Source of the DNA: Sphaerochaeta sp.
GTDB taxonomy: Bacteria; Spirochaetota; Spirochaetia; Sphaerochaetales; Sphaerochaetaceae
Assembly (NCBI GenBank): GCA_022482495.1
Contig: JAKVPA010000002.1
Coordinates: 186,001-250,000 of the forward strand
DNA: 64,000 nt
Reading direction: 5' to 3'
The notes beneath the pieces were generated by a model. The model worked only from the letters and a program-made list of their open reading frames with translations, was not told where the DNA came from and searched no databases. Positions 9,107-16,466 of the stretch are shown in pieces. The position numbers and the translations under genes are program-made. Position 1 is the first letter of the stretch. Each line of letters begins with the position of its first letter.

Positions 9107-9161
9107 AGAAAATCACATTCTAAAGGAGGTTAGATTGAAAAAAACAGAATTCTTTGCTCTA
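9049..9161 (-). ncRNA. Candidate sigma-54-dependent small RNA A (anti-Shine-Dalgarno type)
   Basis: The unit has a near-consensus sigma-54 promoter upstream (9172-9188). The predicted start is near 9161 and a strong terminator lies about 100 bases further on. The RNA would be about 113 nt. An unpaired central part contains CUAACCUCCUUUAG (9135 to 9121 region), close to the 16S rRNA 3' tail that binds Shine-Dalgarno sequences. The large terminator loop is C-rich (CUCUCCCCACCCCAC), another possible seed. No open reading frame fits the minus strand. Transcript ends are inferred, not measured. The upstream AGGAGGT at 9161-9167 could mask the anti-SD if transcription began slightly earlier. Confidence 0.6.
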
Positions 9162-9171
9162 CCTCCTATCA

Positions 9172-9188
9172 AGCAACTTCCGTGCCAA
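9172..9188 (-). promoter_or_regulatory. Sigma-54 promoter of small RNA A
   Basis: The minus strand reads TTGGCACGGAAGTTGCT, matching the known consensus YTGGCACGrNNNTTGCW at every specified base, with correct -24/-12 spacing. It has the same spacing as the three other sites at 9393, 53458 and 57848. Confidence 0.8.
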
Positions 9189-9250
9189 CTTAAAAAACAG
9201 GGGAAATCCCAGAGAAAACGGCGCGTTTTCTGAAAATCCTCGTTTTCAAG

Positions 9251-9287
9251 GTGTGCAAAAACGTAACAGTTTGCACGATTTGCACAC
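9251..9287. promoter_or_regulatory. Candidate enhancer (UAS) for small RNA A
   Basis: GTGTGCAAA (9251-9259) and TTTGCACAC (9279-9287) form a perfect 9-base inverted repeat, with an extra TTGCAC at 9271. The site lies 63-99 bases upstream of the -24 box, where sigma-54 activators bind. A related GTGTGCA...TGTGCAC pair is at 9447-9472 upstream of RNA B. The activator is unknown. Confidence 0.4.
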
Positions 9288-9297
9288 TGCATGGAGA

Positions 9298-9333
9298 CAA
9301 AAGAAAGGCGCCGTCCGACGGGGCGGCACCTTT
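9298..9333 (-). terminator. Terminator of small RNA B
   Basis: A stem of 12 pairs with one mismatch joins 9321-9333 and 9304-9316, with a 4-base loop. On the minus strand it is followed by CTTTTG and begins with AAA facing TTT. It is oriented for minus-strand transcription. Confidence 0.7.
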
Positions 9334-9382
9334 GCATGAAAAAGGAGGTTGTTGTATGAAAAAACGTTGTATTGTCCTGACA
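9298..9382 (-). ncRNA. Candidate sigma-54-dependent small RNA B (anti-Shine-Dalgarno type)
   Basis: This unit has the same architecture as RNA A: a consensus sigma-54 promoter (9393-9409), a predicted start near 9382 and a terminator at 9304-9333, giving about 85 nt. The region between start and terminator is A/U-rich. It contains ACAACAACCUCCUUUUUC (about 9355 to 9338), again an anti-Shine-Dalgarno sequence. RNAs A and B share little besides promoter and CCUCC core, so they look like diverged siblings. No minus-strand reading frame is present. Ten bases of B, CUCCUUUUUC, are complementary to the ribosome site of the xylose binding-protein gene (25260-25269). Confidence 0.6.
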
Positions 9383-9392
9383 CCATCTATCA

Positions 9393-9409
9393 TGCAATCG
9401 CCGTGCCAA
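9393..9409 (-). promoter_or_regulatory. Sigma-54 promoter of small RNA B
   Basis: The minus strand reads TTGGCACGGCGATTGCA, again matching every specified base of the sigma-54 consensus with exact spacing. No protein gene lies downstream on this strand until beyond the RNA terminators. Confidence 0.8.
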
Positions 9410-9446
9410 CTTTTTCGCTGAATTTTCACGAATTTGGGGCCGTCAG

Positions 9447-9472
9447 GTGTGCATCTCTGGCAATCTGTGCAC
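9447..9472. promoter_or_regulatory. Candidate enhancer (UAS) for small RNA B
   Basis: GTGTGCA (9447-9453) and TGTGCAC (9466-9472) repeat the half-sites seen upstream of RNA A, 38-63 bases before the -24 box. The TTTTTT after 9472 could instead make this a weak plus-strand terminator, but no plus-strand gene precedes it. Confidence 0.35.
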
Positions 9473-9530
9473 TTTTTTCACAATCGATCAATTCGGTTGA
9501 CCAATTGTCCGGAATCCCTACCTTGATGGC

Positions 9531-10187
9531 ATGAACTGGAGCCCCCAACGCAGGACCGTCCGGATGCGGACGTTGCCGTATGATTCCTGGAACGTCACCT
9601 GGAAACTTGTCCTGGTGAACGTCATCGTGTTTCTGATGACCTCCGTGTCGCCCAATCTGGGCGTGCGGCTTGCCATGGTCCCGTCGTTTATTCTCCAGGG
9701 ATGGGTTTGGGAATTCTTTACCTACATGTTCGTCCACAGTGGGGTGCAGCACATTTTCTGGAACATGTTCTCCCTGGTGATGTTCGGCATCCCGGTGGAG
9801 AACCAGCTGGGAAGCAGCGAGTTCCTGCTGGCATACCTGCTCACCGGAGTGTTCTCCGGGGTGGTGAGCTTTCTCTGTTATCTTGCCGCCGGCGTCAACG
9901 TGATGCTGGTCGGAGCCTCCGGCGCGATCTTCGGGGTCATGGTGCTGTTCGCCGTCTTCTATCCCCGCGCCCGGATCTTCATCTTTGGTTTGATCCCCAT
10001 CAAGGCGCCGTTGATGATCATCATCTACACGGCCATCGAGCTGTACAGCCAGTTGTTCGGCGCCGGTGGAAACGTCGCCCACATCACCCACCTTGCCGGC
10101 GCGCTGGGCGCGTTCCTGTACTGTCTGGTCAGGTTACGGATCAATCCGGTGAAAGTGTTCCGGTATTACCTGCACAACGATTACTGA
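9531..10187 (+). CDS. Rhomboid-family intramembrane serine protease
   Basis: This 218-residue membrane protease cleaves transmembrane substrates within the bilayer. About six hydrophobic segments are visible from residue 24 on. The catalytic serine lies in GASGAIFG (near residue 129) and the catalytic histidine in HITHLAGALGA (near residue 188). The conserved FVHSGVQHIFWNM region of the second segment is also present. The start is uncertain because the ATG at 9531 has no clear ribosome site, and an ATG at 9564 is an alternative. It overlaps the convergent add gene by 7 bases at the 3' end. Confidence 0.92.
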   Translation: MNWSPQRRTVRMRTLPYDSWNVTWKLVLVNVIVFLMTSVSPNLGVRLAMVPSFILQGWVWEFFTYMFVHSGVQHIFWNMFSLVMFGIPVENQLGSSEFLLAYLLTGVFSGVVSFLCYLAAGVNVMLVGASGAIFGVMVLFAVFYPRARIFIFGLIPIKAPLMIIIYTAIELYSQLFGAGGNVAHITHLAGALGAFLYCLVRLRINPVKVFRYYLHNDY

Positions 10188-11263
10188 GGCTGGTACTTGG
10201 CGCGGAGCTCGGCGTACCGTTTCTTGATGACGTCGTAGATCAACACCAGCTTCTGGTCGTTGTGGATGAACGCGCTCTTCATGGCGTTCAGCGTGAGCTT
10301 TTCCAAGTCATCGAAATCCAGGCCGTAGTACCGCACGGCGATTTCCATCTCTTTGGTGATGGTCGTATCGCTCATCAGCGGGTTGTCGGCGCAGAGGAAA
10401 CAGCGGAAGTTGTTGCGGAAGAAAATAGGGAACGGGTGGGCGGCGTAGCTTTCTGCCGCTCCGGTGCCCACGTTGCTGGTAAGGCACACCTCGATGGGGA
10501 TCCGCCGGTCAAGAATGAAGTGGGAGAGGGTACCCATCTGGGCGATGCGGCTGCCATCCAGCACCATGTCTTCCGTCAGCCTGGTGCCGTGCCCGATGCG
10601 ATGGGCGCCACACACCTGGATGGCCTGCCAGATGGATTCCACACCGAACGCCTCTCCGGCGTGGATGGTGATGTTGAAGTTCTGGTTGCGGATGTACTGG
10701 AACGCCTTCAGGTGTTTCTTGGGAGGATATCCCATCTCATCCCCTGCAAGGTCGAATCCCACCACACCCCGGTCACGGAACGCCACGGCCAGCTCGGCCA
10801 CCTTCAAGGAAACGTCGGGATCCTGGTTGCGCATGGCGCAGAGGATCAGGCCGACCTTCATGCCGGTCTTCTTGCTGCCGGCCATCAGGCCATCCAGCAC
10901 CGCCTGGACCACTTCTTCCGGAGCCAGGCCCTTGGTCAGGTGGAGCATCGGGGCGAAGCGGAGCTCGGCGTAGCAGACGTTCTGCGCCGCCAGGTCTTCC
11001 ACCGCTTCGAATGCGACACGGTACAACGCTTCCCTGGTCTGCATCACCGCCGTGGTGACGGCGAACGCTTCCAGATACAGGTGGAGGTTCTTCTGTTTGC
11101 CACCCCGGACGAACCAATCATGCAGCTCCTTTGGGTCATCCGAAGGCAGGGCGATCTGTTCCTGTTTGGCCAGGTCGATGACCGTCTGGACCCTCAGGCC
11201 ACCGTCCAGATGGTCGTGCAGTTCCACTTTGGGGATTTCGTTCAGGATCGCGTTCGTTACCAT
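10181..11263 (-). CDS. add: Adenosine deaminase
   Basis: This 360-residue cytosolic enzyme deaminates adenosine to inosine for purine salvage. Zinc ligands are visible: HDHLDGG near residue 18, the histidine of TIHAGE, and the aspartate in ADNPLMSDT. GHGTRL and LTSNVGTGA are family signatures. I prefer the ATG at 11263, which gives the usual short N-terminus before KVELHDHLDGG. The frame extends to 11284. The gene is monocistronic and convergent with the rhomboid gene. Confidence 0.92.
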   Translation of the reverse strand: MVTNAILNEIPKVELHDHLDGGLRVQTVIDLAKQEQIALPSDDPKELHDWFVRGGKQKNLHLYLEAFAVTTAVMQTREALYRVAFEAVEDLAAQNVCYAELRFAPMLHLTKGLAPEEVVQAVLDGLMAGSKKTGMKVGLILCAMRNQDPDVSLKVAELAVAFRDRGVVGFDLAGDEMGYPPKKHLKAFQYIRNQNFNITIHAGEAFGVESIWQAIQVCGAHRIGHGTRLTEDMVLDGSRIAQMGTLSHFILDRRIPIEVCLTSNVGTGAAESYAAHPFPIFFRNNFRCFLCADNPLMSDTTITKEMEIAVRYYGLDFDDLEKLTLNAMKSAFIHNDQKLVLIYDVIKKRYAELRAKYQPQ

Positions 11264-11284
11264 GCCTCGGAGTATAGCACACAA

Positions 11285-11577
11285 CCGTGGTGATGCAAAT
11301 GAGCAGGCTTGATCTCCATTTTTTCAGAATATCGGAAAAATCCAAATATATTGTGGAATACCTTTCCGGTATCTTTCTATGTATTTTTTGGCGCGTTGTT
11401 TCAAAAGCAACGTGAAAACAGTAAAAACAATCGGTATTTCTGCGGAATTCCGCAAAAATACCGGTTTTCTTAAAATCTCCAATTTTTATGCGAAACGCTA
11501 TACTTTTTTTTAAATATCTGGAATACTTTGAATCGGTAAGTGTAATTCCTAACAGAATTAACAAGGAGAGACAACAA
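11285..11577. other. Structured AT-rich intergenic region upstream of the ankyrin gene
   Basis: The region holds a 32-base near-perfect palindrome (11432-11463: CGGTATTT, a mismatch, then TGCGGAATTCCGCA, then AAATACCG). It also holds two smaller inverted repeats, ATACC/GGTAT near 11368-11382 and CGTTG/CAACG near 11393-11412. A possible -10 TATACT (11499-11504) lies 74 bases before the ankyrin ATG. The palindrome could be an operator, a leader hairpin or an attenuator. Confidence 0.5.
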
Positions 11578-12090
11578 ATGGCAAAGAGTGTTGAAAGTCT
11601 TAACAAAAAGCTTCTTGCTGCTGCTGTGTCGGCAACGAAAGCCTCTGAGATCAAAGTACTTCTCAAGGAAGGTGCAGATATTCACGCCCAGAACGAATGG
11701 GGAATGACTCCGATCATGCTGGCTGCCCAGTACAATCCCAGCGTCGCCGTGCTGAACGTCCTGCTTGCCGCTGGCGCGGACATCCAGGAAGCCGAGCCGA
11801 AGTATCGCTCCAACGCATTGCATCTGGCCGCCAACAAGAGCACCAATCCGAAGATCATTGATGCGCTGCTTGCCGCTGGCGCGGACCTGAACGCCCGCAA
11901 CTACCTTGGGGAGACTCCGCTGATCATGGCGGTGAACTCCAATCCGGAGACCCGTGTGGTCACCGAGTTGATCAACAAAGGCGCCGACATCAATGCCCGT
12001 GACTACCAGGGCCATTCCGTTCTGGAGTATGCCAAGAGCCAGAAGCGGACGTACATCGTCAATGAATTGAAGAAGCTTGGCGCGAACTGA
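11578..12090 (+). CDS. Ankyrin-repeat protein
   Basis: This 170-residue protein has no signal peptide and no catalytic domain. I placed the start at 11578 because ACAAGGAGAG lies 7 bases upstream. Four or so ankyrin repeats follow: VKVLLKEGADIHAQNEWGMT-like, VLNVLLAAGADIQEAEPKYR, IIDALLAAGADLNARNYLGE and ELINKGADINARDYQGHSV, at roughly 33-residue spacing. Such proteins mediate protein-protein contacts in the cytosol. The partner is unknown. It is monocistronic with a strong terminator. Confidence 0.88.
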   Translation: MAKSVESLNKKLLAAAVSATKASEIKVLLKEGADIHAQNEWGMTPIMLAAQYNPSVAVLNVLLAAGADIQEAEPKYRSNALHLAANKSTNPKIIDALLAAGADLNARNYLGETPLIMAVNSNPETRVVTELINKGADINARDYQGHSVLEYAKSQKRTYIVNELKKLGAN

Positions 12091-12113
12091 AGCTTTCCAA
12101 CAAAAAAGGAACG

Positions 12114-12138
12114 GGGTGTCGGAAGGCACCCCGTTTTT
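12114..12138 (+). terminator. Terminator of the ankyrin gene
   Basis: ACGGGGTG pairs with CACCCCGT across an 8-base loop and is followed by TTTTTAT. Confidence 0.85.
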
Positions 12139-12208
12139 ATACCTTTGTCAAGCGATCTCTTTGATAAAATCTATTTTTTGGTTTCCTTTTCCCAAAAAAG
12201 ACTGTTCC

Positions 12209-12233
12209 TTGACAGCTGGGGAAAACAGACCTA
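12209..12233 (+). promoter_or_regulatory. Possible promoter half interrupted by the IS element
   Basis: TTGACA (12209-12214) is followed after 17 bases by the TA target site (12232). Before insertion the next bases were GCAT, which would give a -10 box TAGCAT. The IS may therefore have split a promoter serving the operon at 13581. This is inference from joining the flanks. Confidence 0.35.
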
Positions 12234-13465
12234 GTACCTTGTAACATCAAAAAGTTAGAACAGGGTATAGCCTTTTGAGCTTTACCCTGGCTTCCTCGGC
12301 AGTGAACTGCCAATTCACACCCTTCTGATTCGCATTCCTCTGTCGATACCAATGCGAGAGTTCATTTCGCAGTGTTTCAAGATTCGGAATTCTTCGATTC
12401 CCCAGACATTGACGACCAAGTGCCGATAGCTCAATCTCGGCAATATCCAATCAGGAACCATGTTTCGGTGTGTAGTGAATCTCCAATCGCTGCGCCAGCT
12501 CAAAGGCTCTCTTCGGAGGGAATGTATCATATAACGATGAGATAGAATGGGTATTGAGATTATCCATGACCAAGACAACCTTCTCAGCATCCGGATACTG
12601 ATCATCCAGAAGCCATTCTATCTGTCTCGCCCAATCTGCTTTTGTTCTTCGTTCCTGAGCATCAGCATATCTCCATCCTGCTAAAGGTTCTGTGAACAGG
12701 AAAATGCAGGCGGTTCCATTTCGGATGTATTCGTTATCGTAATACTCTACCCCATGCTTCTTAAAGCGCTTTCGCAAATCAGCAAAGAATTGCACAGGCT
12801 TCTCATCCATACAGACCACTGGAAATTTCTCATCGTACGGACGAGCGTATACAGACAGGACATCTTCCATAGCCGCTACAAATGCAGCATTCTGTTTTGC
12901 AGGAATACACCAGCATTTCTTCAGGTGAGGCTTAAATTCGTTTTTTTTAACGTGCGATTGATTGTCATCGCAGATACAGACTCTATGAAGCCCAGTTCAA
13001 CACATTTGTCAGCAAGTAGTCGTACTGTCCAGCGACTATACCCTTCAGGAGGATCCGTACAGGCAAGAGCGATGATATGAGCCTCTACATCACCGGTCAC
13101 TTTCGCAGGCACAGGTGGCGTAGTGCGTTTTTTTCTCTCAATACAGGCCTCAAGACCATATGCGGCATATTCAGTGCGTACTTTTTGAACCGTAGTATTT
13201 GAAACATGAAAGGCAATTGATACTTCATCGACGGTCATAGGCTTCTTCCCGTTTCTGTCTGAGGCAAGGAGAATATTCGCTCTCATGATTGTACGAGCTG
13301 GAGAGGCCCCTTTTTTAACGATACCCTCCAGTTTTCTGCGATCTTTATCTGATAATTCAATCAAGTATTTTATCGACGGCATAGTGCACTTCCTCCTTAT
13401 GATACCACATAACGAAGTATAGTTCACTGAGGCCGTTTATACAATATTTAGATGTTACAAACTAC
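12234..13465 (-). mobile_element. IS630-type insertion sequence, 1232 bp
   Basis: Terminal inverted repeats are visible: GTACCTTGTAACATC at the left end (12234) and GTAGTTTGTAACATC on the opposite strand at the right end (13465), matching at 13 of 15 bases. The element is flanked by TA on both sides (12232-12233 and 13466-13467), the target duplication expected for IS630/Tc1 elements. It carries one transposase on the minus strand. Removing it rejoins the sequence as cagacc-TA-gcatgag. It sits between the ankyrin terminator and the Opp-type operon. Confidence 0.88.
12247..13382 (-). pseudogene. IS630-family transposase with -1 slippery site and an internal stop
   Basis: The start at 13382 (MPSIKYLIELSDKDRRKLEG) has AAGGAGG upstream. 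The first frame gives the helix-turn-helix half and stops at 12921. An eight-A run (12941-12948) allows a -1 shift from LKK into [14 protein letters not shown], the expected junction in this family. The DDE half then follows with CMDEKP and [11 protein letters not shown]. At 12451-12453 a TGA replaces the conserved Trp of YTPKHGSW, after which the frame continues open (LDIAEIELSALGRQCLGNRR) to 12247. The frameshift is probably programmed. The TGA probably inactivates the protein. Confidence 0.88.
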
Positions 13466-13485
13466 TAGCATGAGAATGAAAGGGG

Positions 13486-13573
13486 TATAATCGTCTGCAT
13501 TTCATGACGTAGCAAGGAGGTATGGAGGTTTACGTGATGTGAAGGGTGGGCGGACTCCTTTCGGCAAAAGGAG
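13486..13573 (+). promoter_or_regulatory. Promoter and structured leader of the Opp-type operon
   Basis: A perfect -10 TATAAT is at 13486-13491, but no good -35 is visible in what is now the IS end. The 83-base leader contains AAGGAGG and GGAGG followed by ATGTGA (a start codon directly followed by a stop, about 13537-13542). A 7-bp hairpin then pairs CTCCTTT (13555-13561) with AAAGGAG (13567-13573). The second arm is the ribosome site of the binding-protein gene, so the hairpin would hide it. Confidence 0.5.
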
Positions 13574-13580
13574 GATTTGC

Positions 13581-15368
13581 ATGATGAAAAGGGGACTTCG
13601 GGGTCTGGCTCTGGTCTTGACCCTGGTGTGTGTCGTGCCTGCGATGCTGTTCGCCACAGGCGCTCAGGAAACCGCTTCCGGAACGACGAAGGTTTCGTCG
13701 CTTCCGCGTTCGGAAACCCTGTATTTCAATGGATTGCAATGGGGAACGGCGGCAAGCCACAACCCGATCGGAGCATCCGGTGTGGATGCGTTCATAACCA
13801 ACAACAACGCCATTCCACGTCTGGTGATCTATGAGACGCTGTTCGCCTACAACCAGATGGATGGAAAACTGTATGGTCTGCTGGGCAAGGATTATACGTG
13901 GAAGGATGACGGCAAAGTGCTGTCCGTCACATTGAAACCGGCCGCCCACTGGAACGATGGCGTGGCGCTGACCGCCGATGATGTCGTCTATACCTACAAA
14001 CTCGGACAGAAGTACATGCTGAACATCAGTTCGGTGTGGTCTTATCTGGATGATGTGCGCAAGGTGGATGACTACACCGTTGAGTTCGTCGGCAGTTCGA
14101 AGAACTACAACCGGTTGATGATGGAGTACGCCATCAGCGCAATCTACATCATGCCGAAGCACATTTGGGAGAAACGTGAGGCGGAAGCCGGGAACGATGG
14201 CGCCAAGCTGATGCAGATCGTCAACGAGGACACGGTGGCTTCCGGTCCGTACAAGCTGTATTCTTCCGATGACACCAAAATCGTGCTGGTCCGTGACGAC
14301 AACTATTGGGGCAAGGATCCCTCGATGTTCGGGAAGCTTCCTAAGCCGAAGTACCTGGCCCACAACATCTTCAAGGACAACGCCAGCGGAGACGCGGCTC
14401 TTCGCGCCAACCAGGTGGATATCTCCCAACAGTTCATCTCCCAGGTTTGGAAGATGTGGGAAGGCGGAGCTCCGGTCAAGACGTATCTCAGCGAACTGCC
14501 GTACTACGTGCCGGGCACCATTCCTTGGTTGATCATCAACGTCCACAAGAGCGGACTGGATGATCCGGTGGTGCGTCGCGCCATCGCCATGAGCATCGAC
14601 TACAGCCTGATCGCCAAGAACGCAATGAGCGGTTATACGGCGAAGATGGTTCCGTCGTTGCTGCTGCCCACCGATGTGGAGCAGTCCTTGGTCGACACCA
14701 ACGCCCTCAAGCCATACCAGTGGGGCGCCACGGTGGATGTGGCGGGAGCCAACAAGCTGTTGGATGACGCCGGTTGGAAGAAAGGCAGTGATGGCATCCG
14801 CGAGAAGAACGGCGTGAAGCTTTCCTTCAAGGTGGAGTGCCCCTCCGGCTGGAGTGACTGGCAGGCTTCATTGGAAGTCGTCTCCCAGAGCACCAAGGCC
14901 ATCGGCATGGACATCCATACCTATTACCCGGAAGCCGGCGTGATGATCAACGACATGCAGACGGGCAACTTCGACCTGTGCATGTACAGCTATTCCGGCA
15001 TCGGCATCTCCAGTCCGTGGGATCGTGCCCGTACGGCCATGTCCTCGGTGGATCTTCCCGCGATCGGACAGACGGCATACCACAACTACGGCCGGTACAG
15101 CAATCCGCAGGCGGACAAGCTGATCCAGCAGATCGCCAACGAGACGGATCCCGCCACGTTGAAGAAACTGTGGACCGACCTGAACCTGATCTATCTGAAG
15201 GACATCCCCTGCATCGGACTGATGTATCGTCCGAACGTGTTCTACACGGTCAACACTTCCGTGTGGGATGGATTCCCGATGAATGGTGACGGCACCAACG
15301 TTCCTCCGGCACTGTGCATGGATGGATATGGCATCTGGGGTCTGTACAACCTGCATGCGAAGAAATAA
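13581..15368 (+). CDS. Family 5 (Opp/Dpp-type) ABC transporter substrate-binding protein
   Basis: This 595-residue extracytoplasmic solute receptor has a signal peptide that ends in LFATGAQE, typical of spirochaete binding proteins. I set the start at 13581 (double ATG, AAAGGAGGA upstream). The SBP family 5 signature region (KPAAHWNDGVALTADDVVYT) is near residue 115. It is the first gene of an operon with two permeases, two ATPases and a GH3 glucosidase. Family 5 proteins bind peptides or, in many anaerobes, oligosaccharides. The GH3 gene favours an oligosaccharide ligand here. Confidence 0.9.
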   Translation: MMKRGLRGLALVLTLVCVVPAMLFATGAQETASGTTKVSSLPRSETLYFNGLQWGTAASHNPIGASGVDAFITNNNAIPRLVIYETLFAYNQMDGKLYGLLGKDYTWKDDGKVLSVTLKPAAHWNDGVALTADDVVYTYKLGQKYMLNISSVWSYLDDVRKVDDYTVEFVGSSKNYNRLMMEYAISAIYIMPKHIWEKREAEAGNDGAKLMQIVNEDTVASGPYKLYSSDDTKIVLVRDDNYWGKDPSMFGKLPKPKYLAHNIFKDNASGDAALRANQVDISQQFISQVWKMWEGGAPVKTYLSELPYYVPGTIPWLIINVHKSGLDDPVVRRAIAMSIDYSLIAKNAMSGYTAKMVPSLLLPTDVEQSLVDTNALKPYQWGATVDVAGANKLLDDAGWKKGSDGIREKNGVKLSFKVECPSGWSDWQASLEVVSQSTKAIGMDIHTYYPEAGVMINDMQTGNFDLCMYSYSGIGISSPWDRARTAMSSVDLPAIGQTAYHNYGRYSNPQADKLIQQIANETDPATLKKLWTDLNLIYLKDIPCIGLMYRPNVFYTVNTSVWDGFPMNGDGTNVPPALCMDGYGIWGLYNLHAKK

Positions 15369-15393
15369 CGCGTGGTAAGGTTCTCGTTCCTAC

Positions 15394-15426
15394 GATCTTC
15401 CGCCTTCCTTGGGGAGGCGGAGGATC
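15394..15426 (+). promoter_or_regulatory. Intercistronic hairpin after the binding-protein gene
   Basis: GATCTTCCGCCTTCC pairs with GGAGGCGGAGGATC around a TTGG loop. It is followed only by a broken T run (TTTGGTTTTG). Such hairpins often protect the binding-protein mRNA or partly terminate transcription, so that the receptor is made in excess over the permeases. Confidence 0.7.
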
Positions 15427-15451
15427 TTTGGTTTTGAAAAGTGTGGTGAAG

Positions 15452-16465
15452 ATGCAGAACAGAAGGAAATACATGCTGCGGAAACTGGGGTGGTACGCCA
15501 TCACCCTGGTGCTGGCCGTCATACTGAATTTCGTGCTTCCCCGGTTGATCAAGGGGAACCCCGTCGCGTCAATCGTCAATTCGCTGGCAAGAGGAATGGC
15601 GGACACCAACCAAATGAAACGGATGTACGAGACGTACATGACGCAGTTCGGTCTGGACCAGCCGTTGTGGAAACAGTTCTTCATCTACGTACGGAACCTG
15701 TTCCACGGCCAGATGGGCATCTCGTTCAGCCAGTATCCCCGTGATGTCTCCAACATCATCGGTTCGGCGTTCGGCTGGACGTTGCTGCTGCAGCTTCCCG
15801 CCATTCTGGTGGCGTGGATCATCGGCAACATCCTGGGCGTGCTGGCCGCCTACAAGCGGGGCGTGTTCGACAACATCGTCTTCACCGTGTTCTTGTTCCT
15901 CAACGCCATTCCCGCCTTCGGACTTTCCATCATTTTCGTCTGGATTTTCGCCAATACGCTGCACATCGCTCCGGCAAACCTGGCCTACCGGTTCGACCTG
16001 TTGATCGATTGGAGCAACCCGGAGTTCATCCGTTCGGTGTTTTCCCACTACCAGTTGCCGTTCTGGTCGATGGTGCTGGTCGCCGTCGGCGGCCAGTCAC
16101 TGGGCATGCGGGAGATGTCCATCTACGAGCTGAACGCCGATTACGTGAAGTTCAGCCGGCTCCTTGGCATCAGCGACCGGAAGATCATCCGGTACGTGTT
16201 CCACAACGCCATGCTGCCGCAGATCACCGGTCTTGCCCTTTCCCTGGGCACGATGATGGGCGGTTCCTTGATCGCCGAGATCGTCTTCAGCTATCCGGGA
16301 ATCGGAACGGTACTGTACTCTGCCATCCGCAACCAGGATTATCCGTTGATCTCCGGCTGCACGTTGGTCATCACCCTGATGGTGTTGGTGGCCAACTTCG
16401 TCGTCGACATCCTGTATGGGTTCGTGGACCCGAGGATCAAGCTCGCCCAGCAGGAGGGTCAGTGA
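15452..16465 (+). CDS. ABC transporter permease (OppB/DppB type)
   Basis: This 337-residue inner-membrane subunit has about six membrane segments, the first at residues 8-30 ([19 protein letters not shown]). The EAA-loop region contains [20 protein letters not shown], which contacts the ATPase. [16 protein letters not shown] is characteristic of DppB-type permeases. The start could be 15452 or 15473. The latter has AGAAGGAA upstream. It is separated by 1 base from the second permease and clearly shares its operon. Confidence 0.92.
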   Translation: MQNRRKYMLRKLGWYAITLVLAVILNFVLPRLIKGNPVASIVNSLARGMADTNQMKRMYETYMTQFGLDQPLWKQFFIYVRNLFHGQMGISFSQYPRDVSNIIGSAFGWTLLLQLPAILVAWIIGNILGVLAAYKRGVFDNIVFTVFLFLNAIPAFGLSIIFVWIFANTLHIAPANLAYRFDLLIDWSNPEFIRSVFSHYQLPFWSMVLVAVGGQSLGMREMSIYELNADYVKFSRLLGISDRKIIRYVFHNAMLPQITGLALSLGTMMGGSLIAEIVFSYPGIGTVLYSAIRNQDYPLISGCTLVITLMVLVANFVVDILYGFVDPRIKLAQQEGQ

Positions 16466-16466
16466 A

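Noticed and set aside
9135-9421. Two plus-strand mini-ORFs with perfect Shine-Dalgarno sequences (33 and 21 codons), both starting Lys-Lys and containing PCQL
   Set aside because: The shared PCQL codons are exactly the reverse complement of the sigma-54 -24 box (GTGCCAA) and the SD is the reverse complement of the sRNA anti-SD. Promoters and terminator T runs all point to the minus strand. The plus-strand hairpins lack T runs.
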